Positions 20,880 to 32,108 of a DNA stretch of 64,000 nt are shown piece by piece. A program made the position numbers and the translations under genes. The notes below the pieces were generated by a model. The model was not told where the DNA came from and made no database searches. It was given only the letters and a program-made list of their open reading frames with translations. Each line of letters opens with the position of its first letter. The stretch's first letter is position 1. The DNA is from Setoptus koraiensis. Its lineage: Eukaryota; Arthropoda. Location of the stretch: assembly GCA_048013815.1 (NCBI GenBank), contig CM106586.1, forward strand, positions 20,646,001-20,710,000. The letters run 5' to 3'.

Positions 20880-22758
20880 GGGTTCGCTCGCTTGGCTTCG
20901 ATTGTGGGCCTCGACGGCCAGCAGTACGGCGTCGTGCAGCAGCACGGCCGCATTGTTTACCTGTTCCTTGGCGAACACTGCCGCTGGTCTGGAGTGGTCT
21001 TGGCGGGCCAGCTGGAGGGTGCGCTCAACGAACACCTCAAAGTCTTGCGACAGTGGCGTGCGAATTGTAAACACCAGCAACGATTCGAAGATCTTTTGAG
21101 CGGCCACATTGTTGGCCTGGTCGTTGGCGTCGTACCAGCTTATGACGGATTGTTGCGAGCGGTGCAACGGCTGCTGACTCATTGCGTAATCGCCGTCGGA
21201 CGACTGTTGCGCTTGGTCGGACGACTGCTGCAGCGGCGGGTCGGTTTGCAAATCGGTTTGCAAATCGCGACTTTTCGCCGAATTTTGCTCTGGCCAGTTT
21301 TTGCGCTGTTGTCGCTGGCTGCGGCTGTCCGACGAGCGGCCCAAATCGAGACCTATGAACGTGTAGTCGCCGCTGTCCATTTGCAGCCGCTCTTGGGCCA
21401 CAAGCAACAATTGTCTGTACAGGTAATTGTCCATGATAAACACAAACACTCTGGCCACGTAACTGGCCTCTCGCAGCAACGTTTCGCTGGCCGCGCTTTG
21501 CTGCTGCTGACTGAACTTGTCGTTGTGAGTCGCTTGTTGCAACTTCCGGTCAATGGTGGCGTTGTCGTCCAAGTAACTGTTATTGTGGTTGTTGTCCACG
21601 AACAGGGCCTTCAAATCGAACAATTTGTGGTGAACGTGGTACGAGTAGCGGCGGGCGTTCATTGTTGCCTCAACACTCCTGTACATAATCTCGTAATGGG
21701 TCTGACTCAGGTCGGCCAAAATGGCCACATGGCGCCAGTTGTATTTTTGTAATGTGGCCAATAGAAAGAGCGACATTTTTTCTGCGCGTTTTCATCAGCA
21801 CCCAAAGGGCCAATTTCGCAATTTCGCAATTTCGCAATTTCGCAATTTCGCAGCCAAAATTTTTGGAGCCCAGTTTTCGGAAAGAGCGTGGCAAGAGCGG
21901 AAAAGGGATTAATTAGTAATGGAAGCAAATTACAGAAAATGTCCAGTACAATTATGATGGAGGCCGGAATTTATGCTCACCTGTCGGCAGTGTCAGGCGG
22001 GTGAGGGTTGAGTAGATGTCCTTGCGGGAGAACATCGAGCTCATGGCGCCACTCGAATAAATCGGCTTTTGCCAATAAGAGGCCATTCGAGCGATTATAT
22101 CCAGAGAGAAATCGCACGTTGGCCCCACTATTGCGTCGAATGAGTCAGCTAGACCAGGCCATCTCGTTGTGCTCTTCGAATGATTATTCTCAGATCGCTC
22201 GCTAAATCTTTTTAATCTATTCAATGTGGCTGCAAAAAAACCTGCCGTTTCATTGCGCGCATACCTCGGTTGCCTGGCCAAATTTCGCCTCGATGGCCCC
22301 AGTGTAGAATCGCCACCAATGGACGAATTGAGTTGATGCCTTGATTTGTTTGTTGCTGGCTGCTCACCAGCGGACAAAATCAACAATTTATCTATGGTGT
22401 TGCGTTTGCTGTTCCATCCACTAGAGGCCCGTATACTTGCATAATACTCATTGGCAAGCTGGTGTGTGACGCTGTTAAGATAGTTGCATTCATTTGTGTC
22501 AGATCTGACCTCCATAGATATATTCACGTGTGGATATAGTTGTTGGGCACGCTCTGTAGCCAACTTGAGCACTTGTCTGGCCAATCTGAAATCGAGACCT
22601 GTCTCCTTTGGCTGGCCAGCAAACAATGTCAGCAGTTTGAATTGATTGCTGCCTGTCGAATCGCTCAATTTCGGACCCCTTTCGATGACACTAGCGAACA
22701 TCTTCGGCAGCGAAGCTATCGATATGACACTGATCAATAACAGATATGTAGCACGCAT
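16965..22758 (-). CDS. Receptor-type guanylyl cyclase, very large
   Basis: Two exons, 21981-22758 and 16965-21781, joined by donor GTGAGC and acceptor GCGCAG (phase 1, giving LTRLTLPTEKMSLFLLATLQKYNW), encode 1864 residues. The ATG at 22758 begins a signal peptide. Order: extracellular ligand-binding region to about 700, transmembrane helix about 707-731 (VVLAVSVILIGIMVAVSLL), kinase-homology domain about 880-1450 (KSSNCTIDSRFTVKITDFGL, IAPEHLR, SFGIILSEI), dimerisation helix about 1475-1505, cyclase domain from about 1525. The catalytic domain keeps both metal aspartates (FSDIIGF and ETIVDQF), the guanine-selecting Glu in KIET and Cys in YCLIGDT, and the Asn and Arg of NVASRM, so it should convert GTP to cGMP at the plasma membrane. 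Low-complexity insertions of about 215 residues in the kinase-like domain and about 150 in the cyclase domain, and a run of 29 asparagines at about 561-589, explain the unusual size. The ligand and subfamily are unknown. Confidence 0.9.
20793..20879 (-). repeat. (AAC)29 coding microsatellite
   Basis: A pure trinucleotide run that encodes 29 consecutive asparagines in the extracellular part of the guanylyl cyclase. Length is expected to vary between individuals. Confidence 0.95.
21811..21850. repeat. 8-bp intronic tandem repeat CAATTTCG x5
   Basis: Five exact units in the 199-base intron of the guanylyl cyclase gene. Confidence 0.9.
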
Positions 22759-22759
22759 T

Positions 22760-23410
22760 TTAGTTCGGATAGAGTGCCGCAGTGTATGAGCGGATGCAAT
22801 TGATAAAACCTTTGCAAATTTTTCTTCACGATCTTGTTTCTTCAAAAATTCTTCAATATCTGATCAAAAATAATGATGGAACTTGTAAATATAAGACTTG
22901 TCGTAAAGAATTATCGGTTGCTGTATCTCGTGGTTGAAAGGAACGTTTGCTTCAATTTTGTTTCTCGGTGAGCGTGCGAGGATTAAATGACTCGATTGTT
23001 GTAACCACCGCTCGACTGACATACATTTGACAGGATCTTTCAGCACAATGTCGGCCAAAGAGGCCGTTCAGAGGTTTTCGTCTGATCATGCGCTTAGCCA
23101 ATGGATATGACACAGAAACAATAGAATGAGGAACGATTTGACGCAAATTTGCGGATATGTTTGGACAGTGTTCAGCGGTGACAGGTTGCAGTATTCAGTT
23201 CCCTAACCCCTAAGTGACTCAACTGGACCTGTTTGCACCCCGTTTCGATCCCTTCGTGCTTTGTTCACTGCGATGTGAGGTTCGAATTTAGTGTTTAAGG
23301 CTGACGAACGCCCTGACCCTGGGCCACATAAATTTTCTCTAAAATCTAATTCAGAGCCAAGTTGAGCCAGGAGTGACACGCCAATATGTGCTGGGCAAGA
23401 TGGACACAAG
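22760..23410. other. Upstream flank of guanylyl cyclase gene
   Basis: No gene supported. The 5' untranslated region and promoter of the cyclase should lie here, but no clear TATA motif was found. Confidence 0.4.
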
Positions 23411-23412
23411 AA

Positions 23413-23460
23413 TCAGTCCGTCAGGCTATGAGGAGAGTGATATAGCCTGACGGATTCTGA
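23413..23460. repeat. Perfect 13-bp inverted repeat, extendable hairpin
   Basis: Arms TCCGTCAGGCTAT (23417-23429) and its exact complement (23442-23454) enclose a 12-base loop; four further base pairs (TCAG/CTGA) form outside a two-base bulge. Confidence 0.85.
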
Positions 23461-23519
23461 ATTACCTCATTGTCTCGCAAAATTATTAATTGTGGCAAAA
23501 CTGACAGCTAGAAATGCAC

Positions 23520-23582
23520 CAACGATACTTTTACATTCAAAAAATTAAGCGCTCGCGATACTGACATGGTCAGTATCACTTG
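23520..23582 (+). repeat. Dispersed hairpin repeat, copy 2
   Basis: Second copy of the block at 10358-10418: CCAACGATACTT, ATTCAAAAAATTAAGCGCTC, a hairpin with 9-bp arms GATACTGAC and GTCAGTATC around ATG, then ACTTGTT. Confidence 0.75.
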
Positions 23583-23799
23583 TTTGGCATCGCTTAGTTG
23601 TCGTTACTGATAATCGGACATTATCTCGTCCTCGCCTGATTTGTTTCAGTCTTCCGGTGTTGTTTTCATTTGTTGTAGTTGCTGTGAATGTCTTATTTAA
23701 TTCTCTTTGGCCTCAAGAGCTTCAGTCATCTTTCGATACGTTTCGACGAGTCGTTATTGTTGTTATTATCATTATTTTTATTACTATTATTATCATCAC

Positions 23800-24230
23800 C
23801 AAAACGGTGCCACCACCACCGAGACCGACAACAACAACAAGAACACCACCAACAGAACCGACAACAACAAGAGCACCACCAACAACACCACCAATAACAG
23901 CACCAGAACCAACAACAACAACCTTTTCAGAGGCCGTTCGCCCCCCCCCCACAACATTTTCATTATAACGTTGCATCCCGATGCAACGTGACGTTTCGGG
24001 GGGAACCACTGTCCAAGGGGGAGCCACCGGGGTTGAGATTGGTAACGGGCTATGGGGAGGGTGGAGGGGGCGCGGTGGGGACTATAAATAAAAAAACAAG
24101 GAGTGGGACCCCGGTAGCAGCATCGGCCTCAACAGCATCCTCGGCAGCAGCCGTAACTACAGGGCCCACAACAACAGGACCTACAATAACAACAACTTAA
24201 TCAACAGCTGCAGCAAAAGCTACAACAACA
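23800..24230. repeat. Low-complexity ACA/CCA-rich and G-rich stretch
   Basis: 23810-23940 is built of ACA, CCA and ACC triplets on the plus strand and would encode Thr/Pro-rich repeats; 23990-24090 is G-rich, and 24115-24225 returns to GCA/ACA triplets. No frame has a start and stop arrangement that makes a gene convincing. It could be decayed mucin-like coding sequence or an expanded simple repeat. Confidence 0.45.
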
Positions 24231-24303
24231 AAACGGCCCAAATAGCCTCCAGAGTCTGCGCGATGGACTTGTCTGTCGCCCAGACTCCCGAAGAGCCCTC
24301 GCA

Positions 24304-24322
24304 CCTCGGCTTGATGCCGAGG
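24304..24322. repeat. 7-bp stem hairpin
   Basis: CCTCGGC, loop TTGAT, GCCGAGG: a perfect inverted repeat following the low-complexity block. Confidence 0.7.
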
Positions 24323-24418
24323 TTGAGGAGCATTCAAGATTAATAATAATAGTGATCAGGGAGTAAGACTCGATCACTAATTAATAAGCAACATTCGAAA
24401 ATATCGCGCATTTTATTT

Positions 24419-24438
24419 CTCTCTCTCTCTCTCTCTCT
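24419..24438. repeat. (CT)n microsatellite
   Basis: Ten CT units. Confidence 0.9.
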
Positions 24439-24643
24439 ATGTCACGATCTCCTAGTCATCAAGTCCCTTCCCATTCTTTGCAAATTCTTGCAAACGCTTG
24501 TATAATTTTATATTTTGTTTTTAATTTTTATTGTGATTGAGCAGTCTATCTACTAATATCCATTATACAATACTAGAGTTATTTACACATTTAGTGGAAA
24601 CATCGTTTTGTCTATTATTTGTGTCACAAATACAATTTATGCA

Positions 24644-24793
24644 ATGTTACATCTTTTCTGCCTTTTTGCTTGTTTGTGCGCGATTGTGGCTGGATTTGAT
24701 GATCAGCAACCGACAAATACAAGCAACATTTACAGGTGCATCGACATCGAGCGGACAAGCAGTATTGATAATAAAGTAGTTATAAAAGTATAA
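24644..24793 (+). CDS. Possible small secreted peptide, 49 residues
   Basis: A short frame with an ATG at 24644 and a strongly hydrophobic start (MLHLFCLFACLCAIVAGF) looks like a signal peptide followed by about 30 polar residues ending at 24793. There is no recognised family, no clear promoter and only one cysteine in the mature part. It could be chance or a first exon. Confidence 0.2.
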   Translation: MLHLFCLFACLCAIVAGFDDQQPTNTSNIYRCIDIERTSSIDNKVVIKV

Positions 24794-24799
24794 TAATAT

Positions 24800-25426
24800 G
24801 ATAATATGATGTTCTACTGGGTTGATATCTAAATTGTTGGACTACATCATCGATGATTTGTCGCTGTGTTGTTTGCACTTCGGGCCGGCCATTGTGAGCA
24901 CCAATTATCTAGCCTTTGGGCTGCTGTTACAGGTGACAAGTAAATGTTAGGAACATCTCTCTCAGGTAGATATATAGATAAGGTAGATATGTAATGGAGA
25001 AGCTAGTTGTTGGTCGCGTTTTCTGCTTCGCTATAGACTCTGTGGCCTACAGGCCAATGACGGCCAGTAAGCCGGCCACGCCATTCGGATAAACAGATAC
25101 AGTGTATTACGTAAGACACGATTATGTGAGACGCAACAAACTGCAGCGACTGTACACACTGGCACACTAACACACGACCATGACATTAGTATCTATATCT
25201 ACTTATATACTAGAGCTATACTGACTAACTTGGTACACACTAGATAAAATGATGCGGTCAATTACGGAATAGAATATACAATTAATATAGCAGTGAAAGT
25301 AATAATAATAATAACGGGACAACTGGATGTAATTAGTTTAAATATTTTGTATTATATAAAATGTCTATTTATATATAATTTTTCTTTTCGCTTTTTTTCT
25401 TTTTCTTAGTAATAGTATTGGTGTGT
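24800..25426. other. Intergenic, AT-rich
   Basis: 3' flank of the structural-protein gene on the minus strand; no gene or element recognised. Confidence 0.4.
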
Positions 25427-26368
25427 TTAGTATGGACCGGAAGAGCCGTACGATGGGCCGGCTCCGTATGGGCCCGCCGATGATGGACCGGCTCCGTATG
25501 GAGATGGGCCACTAGAAGAGTATGGCGATGGGTATGATCCGCTCATTGCTGATGAAGCTCCCGATGAGGCACCGTATCCGCCGGCACCGCCCATTGGCGA
25601 TGGGCCGTATGGGCCGGATGGTCCTTGGCTAGCGGCACCGTATGGTCCCGATGTTGGACCGTATGGGCCAGATGACATACCTGATGAACCGTATGACGAT
25701 GATGAACCATAAGATGACATTGAGCCACCGGCTGATGATGGACCATAAATGTTAGAGCTCTTTGGCGGGTAAGCGCCACCCGAACTAGCTCCAGCCGAAC
25801 CATAAGCGTCTCCGCCGTGTCCGCTCGAACCGGAACCGGCTCCGTAACCGCCTGCGCCACCCTTGCTTCCGGCGTCTGAGTATGTGTCGTCAGCGCCTGA
25901 GCCGCCTACCTGTGATGCGGCCTCGTCGTATGAGTTGCCTGACATGGATTGTGGTGCCGATGGATAATGTGATTGCTGTTGGCCTTTGCCTGAGTCACTT
26001 CCGTAACCGGCATCCGATTCTGAACCGGAATCACCGTACGCTGGCTTGGGCGCTGGTGCCTCGTAAGATTGTGACTCGTAACTTGGCGCGTAACTAGGCT
26101 GATACGATGGCTCTGGGTACGATGGGTACGACGCTGGTGGATAGTAGGCCTTTTGGGTTTTTGTTGGCACTGGCAATGGGATTGGTAGTAGGATGTACTT
26201 CTTTTTGGCTTTCATTAGTGCCAATAATGGTAGCAATTCTTTTAATTTTTTGATCATCTTCTTCTTGGACATAGCACTAGTTGGCTGACCGAAATGGCTG
26301 ACGAGCACCATTTCGCACACAACTATGGATAATAGGAAGAAGGCCGACAATTTGAAATAATTTGCCAT
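25427..26368 (-). CDS. Secreted Gly/Ser/Tyr/Pro-rich structural protein
   Basis: An intronless frame of 313 residues with ATG at 26368. Residues 1-32 give a signal peptide (hydrophobic FFLLSIVVCEMVLV). A short lysine/leucine-rich block follows (MIKKLKELLPLLALMKAKKK and ILLPIPLPVPTK), then tyrosine/proline repeats (SYPSYPEPSYQPSYAPSY), an acidic Ser/Gly/Asp stretch, and a long C-terminal region of GPYGPS, GGYGAGSGSSG and SSYGSS repeats ending SGPY. Such composition is typical of extracellular structural proteins: cuticle matrix, silk or adhesive. The tyrosines could be cross-linked. There are almost no cysteines outside the signal peptide and no chitin-binding R&R motif, so a silk- or glue-like role is as likely as cuticle. 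Single copy here. Confidence 0.8.
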   Translation of the reverse strand: MANYFKLSAFFLLSIVVCEMVLVSHFGQPTSAMSKKKMIKKLKELLPLLALMKAKKKYILLPIPLPVPTKTQKAYYPPASYPSYPEPSYQPSYAPSYESQSYEAPAPKPAYGDSGSESDAGYGSDSGKGQQQSHYPSAPQSMSGNSYDEAASQVGGSGADDTYSDAGSKGGAGGYGAGSGSSGHGGDAYGSAGASSGGAYPPKSSNIYGPSSAGGSMSSYGSSSSYGSSGMSSGPYGPTSGPYGAASQGPSGPYGPSPMGGAGGYGASSGASSAMSGSYPSPYSSSGPSPYGAGPSSAGPYGAGPSYGSSGPY

Positions 26369-26636
26369 TTTGATGTGACTACTTGTTTGCTATTCGCTTG
26401 CTGCGGTTATTATTATTATTAGTTATATTATTTGTGTATTTGCTGTTGCTACTGATATTGTGTGCTTGTGTTTGATTTGAGGCGACTTGCTGTCTTGACG
26501 ACGTTGTTGCAACTGACTGACCGAGCGAAAGTTGTGTAAACTCACTCTCTCTGATATGATGTAAAATCAAAAAGAAAGAAGTGATCAAAAGTTGATGATG
26601 CTGATCGCTTCAACTCTAATAGATAAATGATGCAAG

Positions 26637-26644
26637 TTTTATAT
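26637..26644 (-). promoter_or_regulatory. Candidate TATA box of the structural-protein gene
   Basis: ATATAAAA on the minus strand about 270 bases upstream of the ATG at 26368; this implies a rather long 5' untranslated region or a small leader intron. Confidence 0.3.
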
Positions 26645-28410
26645 TATTAGGTATCATTTAATGTGTTGTTGTTGTTGTTGTTGTTGCTGATAATAGTTGA
26701 TTGAAACTATACAATGATATGACTACTCGACTCTAACATTGCCTGATATTAATATTAATGGGGAGTGTGCAAAAGTGATAGTTGAGTGTTTGCGATAATG
26801 ACGATGACGATGACGATGATTATTATTATTTTGATACGACAAGACGACGAGACAGCGGCGGCACAGGACGAGAGTTAGCGCCGGACAAGACGGCGGGACG
26901 AGACCGGACAGCGAAGAGGACGAGATGAGACGAGACGCGAGAGGCGCGATGATATGAAGCGATGGTACGAGGCGATAATACGAGGCGCGATGGTACGAGC
27001 GGCGACGGCCAGCACACAAGATGCACACAGCGATAGCTTGAGTCGGATAAAACGAGAGTGATGCAAACAGGTGACCGGCTGAGGCAAAGGTGAGCAGCTT
27101 GTCAGGATGTAGATCATTTCACTATTACTACTACTACCGTTATATTTGCCGGCTCAGTGGGCTAACTGATGATGAGTTGTTGTTGTAACTGTTGTTGAGT
27201 TATGCTCAGCAGCAGTTACACACTACGAGCCGGCCCGAACTACCCGGCAAGCCGCTACCCCCTGGCAAGTGGCCGGCACAGTCGGCAGCCGGCAATTCAG
27301 CCGGCCATGCAGCCGGCCATGCAGTAGTTGGCCCTCGGCCAATTGCGCCAGCTACCCAATTGCTGCAGCCGGTGGCCGCTGCCCAGCGAGTGCCGGCTAA
27401 TCAAGCCAGCGGCTACCTGGCCACTCCAATTGGCGTATGGTATGTAAATAGAGCTAGTAGCAGCGGGCTTTGCGCGCGCTCCACATCACTCAGCTTGCTG
27501 ATCAGTCAGCTTAGCTGGGCAGCTAACTTGCGCCAGTTGGCTGCATTTATTAGCTGGCCGGCTGGCAAGCTAGCTCAGATAATATGAGCCAACAAAAGCA
27601 AGCTAGTGCAAGGCAACTGAGCTGAGGCAAGGGAGGGGAGGCGCTTCATTGGGTGATGCTTTCACCAATGAAAAGCGAAAGTTTTGCCGCTGAGCTAGTG
27701 AGCAAAAGTGAACACTTTTACTTGTTGTGTGTCTCACTTTCTCCTCGCTACACGCCAACACTGAAAGGGGAAGCCAGCTCACCTGTGTGTTACCTGTGCC
27801 TGCCCGCTACTATTGGCGCTAGCTTGTCGCAGCAGCAACAGGTGAGCTGAGCTGAACAGGCGGACATCACACTCACCTGGCTGGCCGGCTTGGCGGCGCT
27901 AAATGGAGCTGCGGAGCGGACCTGTTTGCGGGCTCGAGTCCGGCGAGTCCGGCGAGTCCGTGAGTCTGGCGAGTCTGGCGAGTCTGTGAGCCGATCGGAT
28001 CCGATTCGAGGCGACCGAAGCTGCAAAGTGGCCACTGGTCGCCCACTTGAACAGCGGCAGCCATTCGACACACTGATGCTGGCTCGACTGGCATAGGCCT
28101 ATCCACTACCGCCTATCCAGCTGCCGCCCCCTATTGTATGCATTGTGCGACTAACATCGGCTCAGGTGAGCTCAGTCGCTGGTGGCTGCCACCAGGCAAA
28201 CTGAGCCTAACGACTAAAATAACTGGCTAGATCAAGTGATCAAGCGGTTTGGCGTTGATGGCGATGACGACCACTGTGATGATGACGATAATGATGATGA
28301 TTATTATTACTATTATTATTATCACTATTATTATTATTATTATTATTGTGCAAAGTTACGCAATAATAATAGTGGTGCCAGTAATGATAAGCGCTAATGG
28401 AAGGCCATTG

Positions 28411-28431
28411 TGAGTCACAATTTGTGACTCA
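28411..28431. promoter_or_regulatory. Inverted pair of AP-1-type sites
   Basis: TGAGTCACAA and TTGTGACTCA are exact complements around a single T, placing two TGASTCA sites back to back. Confidence 0.45.
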
Positions 28432-29093
28432 TGCGGCCGGCAACTAAAGCGAAAACGGAGCGAAAGACGAAATTCATTAGCATTCTGGAGCAAGCAAACA
28501 AGTAAACAAAAAGCGCCCCCTCTCTCTCTCTCTCTTAAAGCACGACAACAAGTTGCAATCGGAGGAGCTTCCATTTGGCCAGCTTCAAACGTGAGTCGTC
28601 GTGTTCCTTATTGGTGGCGCTGTCCACCATTTAGTGGCTAGTGCATTAATCTATCCATATCATTTGGCAATTATCGCCATCGGTGACGATAACAATTATG
28701 TAACGCACACAACCAGTGCGCCAGTATCGCCAGCAACAGCGATCGGTTGTTATTTTAAAACAAGCGGCATGCGGCAAAAATAAGCCCAATCGATAGACCA
28801 AACCGATCGAGATATAAATAAATAAATAAATAGGCCGAAATAGTCGGCTTCGCAAGTGGTTTCAGGACTTGAAATGGAGCCTACAACAAGCTTCTTTTCT
28901 CGCATTTGCATACATTATTTTATTGCATATGTTTGTCGATCGACATCACTGAATAGCACTGACTAGCACTGATTAGCTCTGCAAAGCACTCGACAGCACA
29001 CCTACAATTAACGGCAAGCTCGCAATTAATTGCCGGTGGCCACCATACGGCCAATGCCGAGGCTCGTCGGCTTGGCGGCGCCAAATCAGACCA

Positions 29094-29142
29094 CTCATAT
29101 ATTATCGCTCGCTCATATATTATCGCTCGCTCATATATTATC
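29094..29142. repeat. 18-bp tandem repeat, 2.7 units
   Basis: Unit CTCATATATTATCGCTCG. Confidence 0.9.
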
Positions 29143-29461
29143 CGGCCGGACGATAGATAATGTATGATAAATCAATAGATAATACATAAATAATAATAAC
29201 TGATCGCTGGGAACAAAGTGATACTGTGACAGTGCTCGTGGCGCTTGCTAAACTGGCGGCGGCAACAAAATGCACACCAGCGATATTAATTGAATGGGTC
29301 GAATGGGAAGCGACAAACAATTACGTATACGTTTGTATCGTATGGCATGCGGACATAATGACGTTGTTGGCACCCAGGGTGTCATTTAATTTAGCGAGTT
29401 GATTTATCGCTGCAAAGGTCACACACACAACAAACATTGGCCCTGATGCTGTCCAGTTGGC

Positions 29462-29503
29462 GCTGTCCGGTCGATGCTGTCCGGTCGATGCTGTCCGGTC
29501 GAT
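29462..29503. repeat. 14-bp tandem repeat, three exact units
   Basis: Unit GCTGTCCGGTCGAT. Confidence 0.9.
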
Positions 29504-31039
29504 ACCGTCGGGTTGTTGGGGATTCTCTGTCAAGGCGCGAGCCACATTAATCATGGGCTGACTGCGTTGACCGGCCAAGAGGAGCGCATCTTAATCGATT
29601 TTAATCACAATGTCAATTCACGGCCAATTCAAACAGGCAACTGTTTGAATTGGGTGCCCGCAGTGGCCAAAAGTCGCTGTCACACAGGTTGCAACAACAG
29701 GTGACAAGCGTCGGGTTGAGCAACGCTTAATGTGACGCAACGGCTGATTATAATTAAGACGGCCAACAATTAAGCCATAGAGCTTACGTAACAGCTTACT
29801 TATTAGGTGTATTGTATTATACGGTTATGTAGCGCGATTATGTACACATTATGCGCATTATGATTTGCACACAGTGTGTACACATTGTGCACACAATTAT
29901 CATTATTAAATTGTGTGTGTGTGTGTGTGTGACATTTTTGCCAGATTATCCTATTAGCCGGCCGGCCGGCCGGCCAACAATCCAGCAAACTCAATCTCAC
30001 CTGACACAGGTGAGTCAGGTGACACAAGTGACACAGTTGCGCAAGCGAGCAGGTGAGGGGCACAGGTGAATAAGTGAGAGCGCAAGGCGGATAAGTGGCC
30101 ACACTCAAGTTCAGCGCCGGCCAAATCGGGACACGGTAGTGGCAACGCGATAATTATCGCTATAAGCCTAAGCGTACCATGTATGTATGAGTATAGTGTG
30201 AGCTGTGAGTGTCGTCGTCGTCGTCGCTCGGAACGGAAAGAAGCGACAATTTTCACAGCATACACGCTCTTGGAATATTTACACATTTATTATTTATCCG
30301 ACGACACACACGCACTCACACATAAGCCAGAACAATGTTCGGCCTGGCAGTCGAATTATGAGTGCGAATTATTATTAATTGTTGCGCTGCCCGAACCCGA
30401 GAATCCGAGCGCAATTCGGACAGAGCGGCGCAAAAGTTCATTAGGAATTGTTGCACCCATCGGCAAACGGGCGAGCTGGGCGACACTCTCATCAACTTGA
30501 TCGGCCGACTACCGTTTGTGTGCGGTGCGTGAGTCGAGCGGGCAACCCGGGCGACAATTGCGCTCACCGCAAGCGCAACTTGAGCGACTCGGAACGCAAT
30601 CTGGTGCGAATTCGAGCGGAATTCAGTTCATATTGGGTTGCTGGTGCAGTGAGACCGTCGCGTAGAGAGCGAAAATTTCCGATTGTCCGACGATTTTGTC
30701 GCGGCGAGGGCCCCCTCGCAACAGAATGAGTCGCAGCGGAGGCTCGCTTCGGTTTGGCGCCGTCCAGCCGCCAAACTCTAGCGAGCCAACTGATGCCAGA
30801 ATCTGATGCGATTTGTGCCAGAATGAGAGCGCCGCATTTCAGCTATTAAGTAGATGACGCAACCAGGCCAACTACAATCGCCAATGTTGGCCCCTGTTTA
30901 TGTGGCCGGCGCTGCTTTTTATTGTTGTTTGCCATCTAGGGATAATCTTTTTCATCTACTGGCTTCTTTTCGTGTGGCTGTGACTCGCCTACTGGCCGCT
31001 TGACCACAATAATAAATTTAAAATAAACTCACACACAAG

Positions 31040-31067
31040 CGAGCGCATGATTATAATCATGCGCTCG
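31040..31067. repeat. Perfect 28-bp palindrome
   Basis: Both strands read the same over 28 bases, left arm CGAGCGCATGATTA, with no spacer. Confidence 0.9.
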
Positions 31068-31645
31068 GCTCCTCTTATCTGGCCAGCGGATCAAGTTGCC
31101 ATGATCCGCAGACCACCAACCACTTGCCTGCCTGTTACCGCATATCCGGCCATGTGAGCTTTGCGAGCACTTTGGCCACTATTGGTCATCTCGGCGGAAT
31201 TAGATCAGCGGCAGCAGCAGCAGCAGCAGCGGCATCGACAGTCGGCGGCGGCGGCGGTCGCATGTCGGTGGCTCAGATTGGCTGACCTCAGTGGTCGGTT
31301 GGCTGGTCGTTTAGTTGGCGGTGTCGCGCTCAGGTCACGCTGGCTAACGATGAGTAATGAAGATAAATATCAGGCCCGAGTTACATATTGGGGATAAATC
31401 ATGTTGCGCTCGCCATTAATGACACCCAGCGATACAAAGCGATACAAAGCGATACACAAGGCGATACAAGGCGCTGCAGAGCTGGCTGCACAGCGAGCGA
31501 CAGATAGGAAAAGCGAGCGACACAAAAAGAGATATTCGACCAGAATTGACCGGCCGGTGGGGGAGCGGCACAAACAATTGATGAGATGGCTGCAACAGTC
31601 GCAAAAGCGCACTAATTTACATTACTGTGCCGTCGGCGCCACCAG

Positions 31646-31768
31646 CATCAACAGCAACAGCAACAACAGCAGCAACAACAACAACAACAACATCAACAAC
31701 GACAACAACAACATCAACAGCAACATCAACAACGGCAACATCGGCAACAACCAAATCGGCAACCACTA
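31646..31768 (+). repeat. CAA/CAG-rich tract, possible poly-Gln exon
   Basis: CAA, CAG and CAT triplets on the plus strand would read as a Gln/His-rich tract in one frame and end exactly at a good splice donor (CTACAGGTAAAT). That frame is closed by a stop at 31612-31614 with no ATG, so if it is an exon it must be entered through an upstream acceptor. It is listed as a repeat because coding use is unproven. Confidence 0.5.
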
Positions 31769-32108
31769 CAGGTAAATCGGATTGCGGAAGTCAGCATAGC
31801 GGGCTGCGTGTGTTCCGTCAATCCGCTGGCTATATCCATATAATAATCATAATTTGATTCGATTGCATTATCAATAATAATAGTACGACGACCTATGTGA
31901 CTAGATTAAGCGATGGGCTAGCTAACCAAGCGACTAACTAACTTTAGTTGGTCGCTTGCTTTACTTGTCCTTTGACCATCTCCGTTGCTCTTGCTCTTGG
32001 TGTTGCTCTTGGTCTTGCACTTGCACTTGTTTTAGGCAGCCAACGGTGGGACAACTGGCTTGCTCTTGCACTTGTCTCTCTCTCTCACTCGCTGTCTTGT
32101 TGCGCTTT

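Larger units (their letters stand above)
26700..31000. other. Gene-free region, repeat-rich, partly GC-rich
   Basis: No coding frame is supported. It includes simple repeats (ATT-rich 28300-28347, GTC/CGT-rich 30208-30230, a CCGG run at 29957-29974), an 18-bp tandem repeat at 29094-29142, a 14-bp tandem repeat at 29462-29503, and many CAGGTGAG words that could serve as splice donors or E-boxes. It may be intron or regulatory DNA of a gene outside the window. Confidence 0.4.

Noticed and set aside
17097-21752. Long plus-strand frames, including a poly-Leu frame
   Set aside because: They are antisense to the guanylyl cyclase exon; poly-Leu is the complement of the poly-Asn tract.
24644-24793. 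Confident call of a secreted peptide
   Set aside because: Only the hydrophobic start supports it; kept as a low-confidence feature only.
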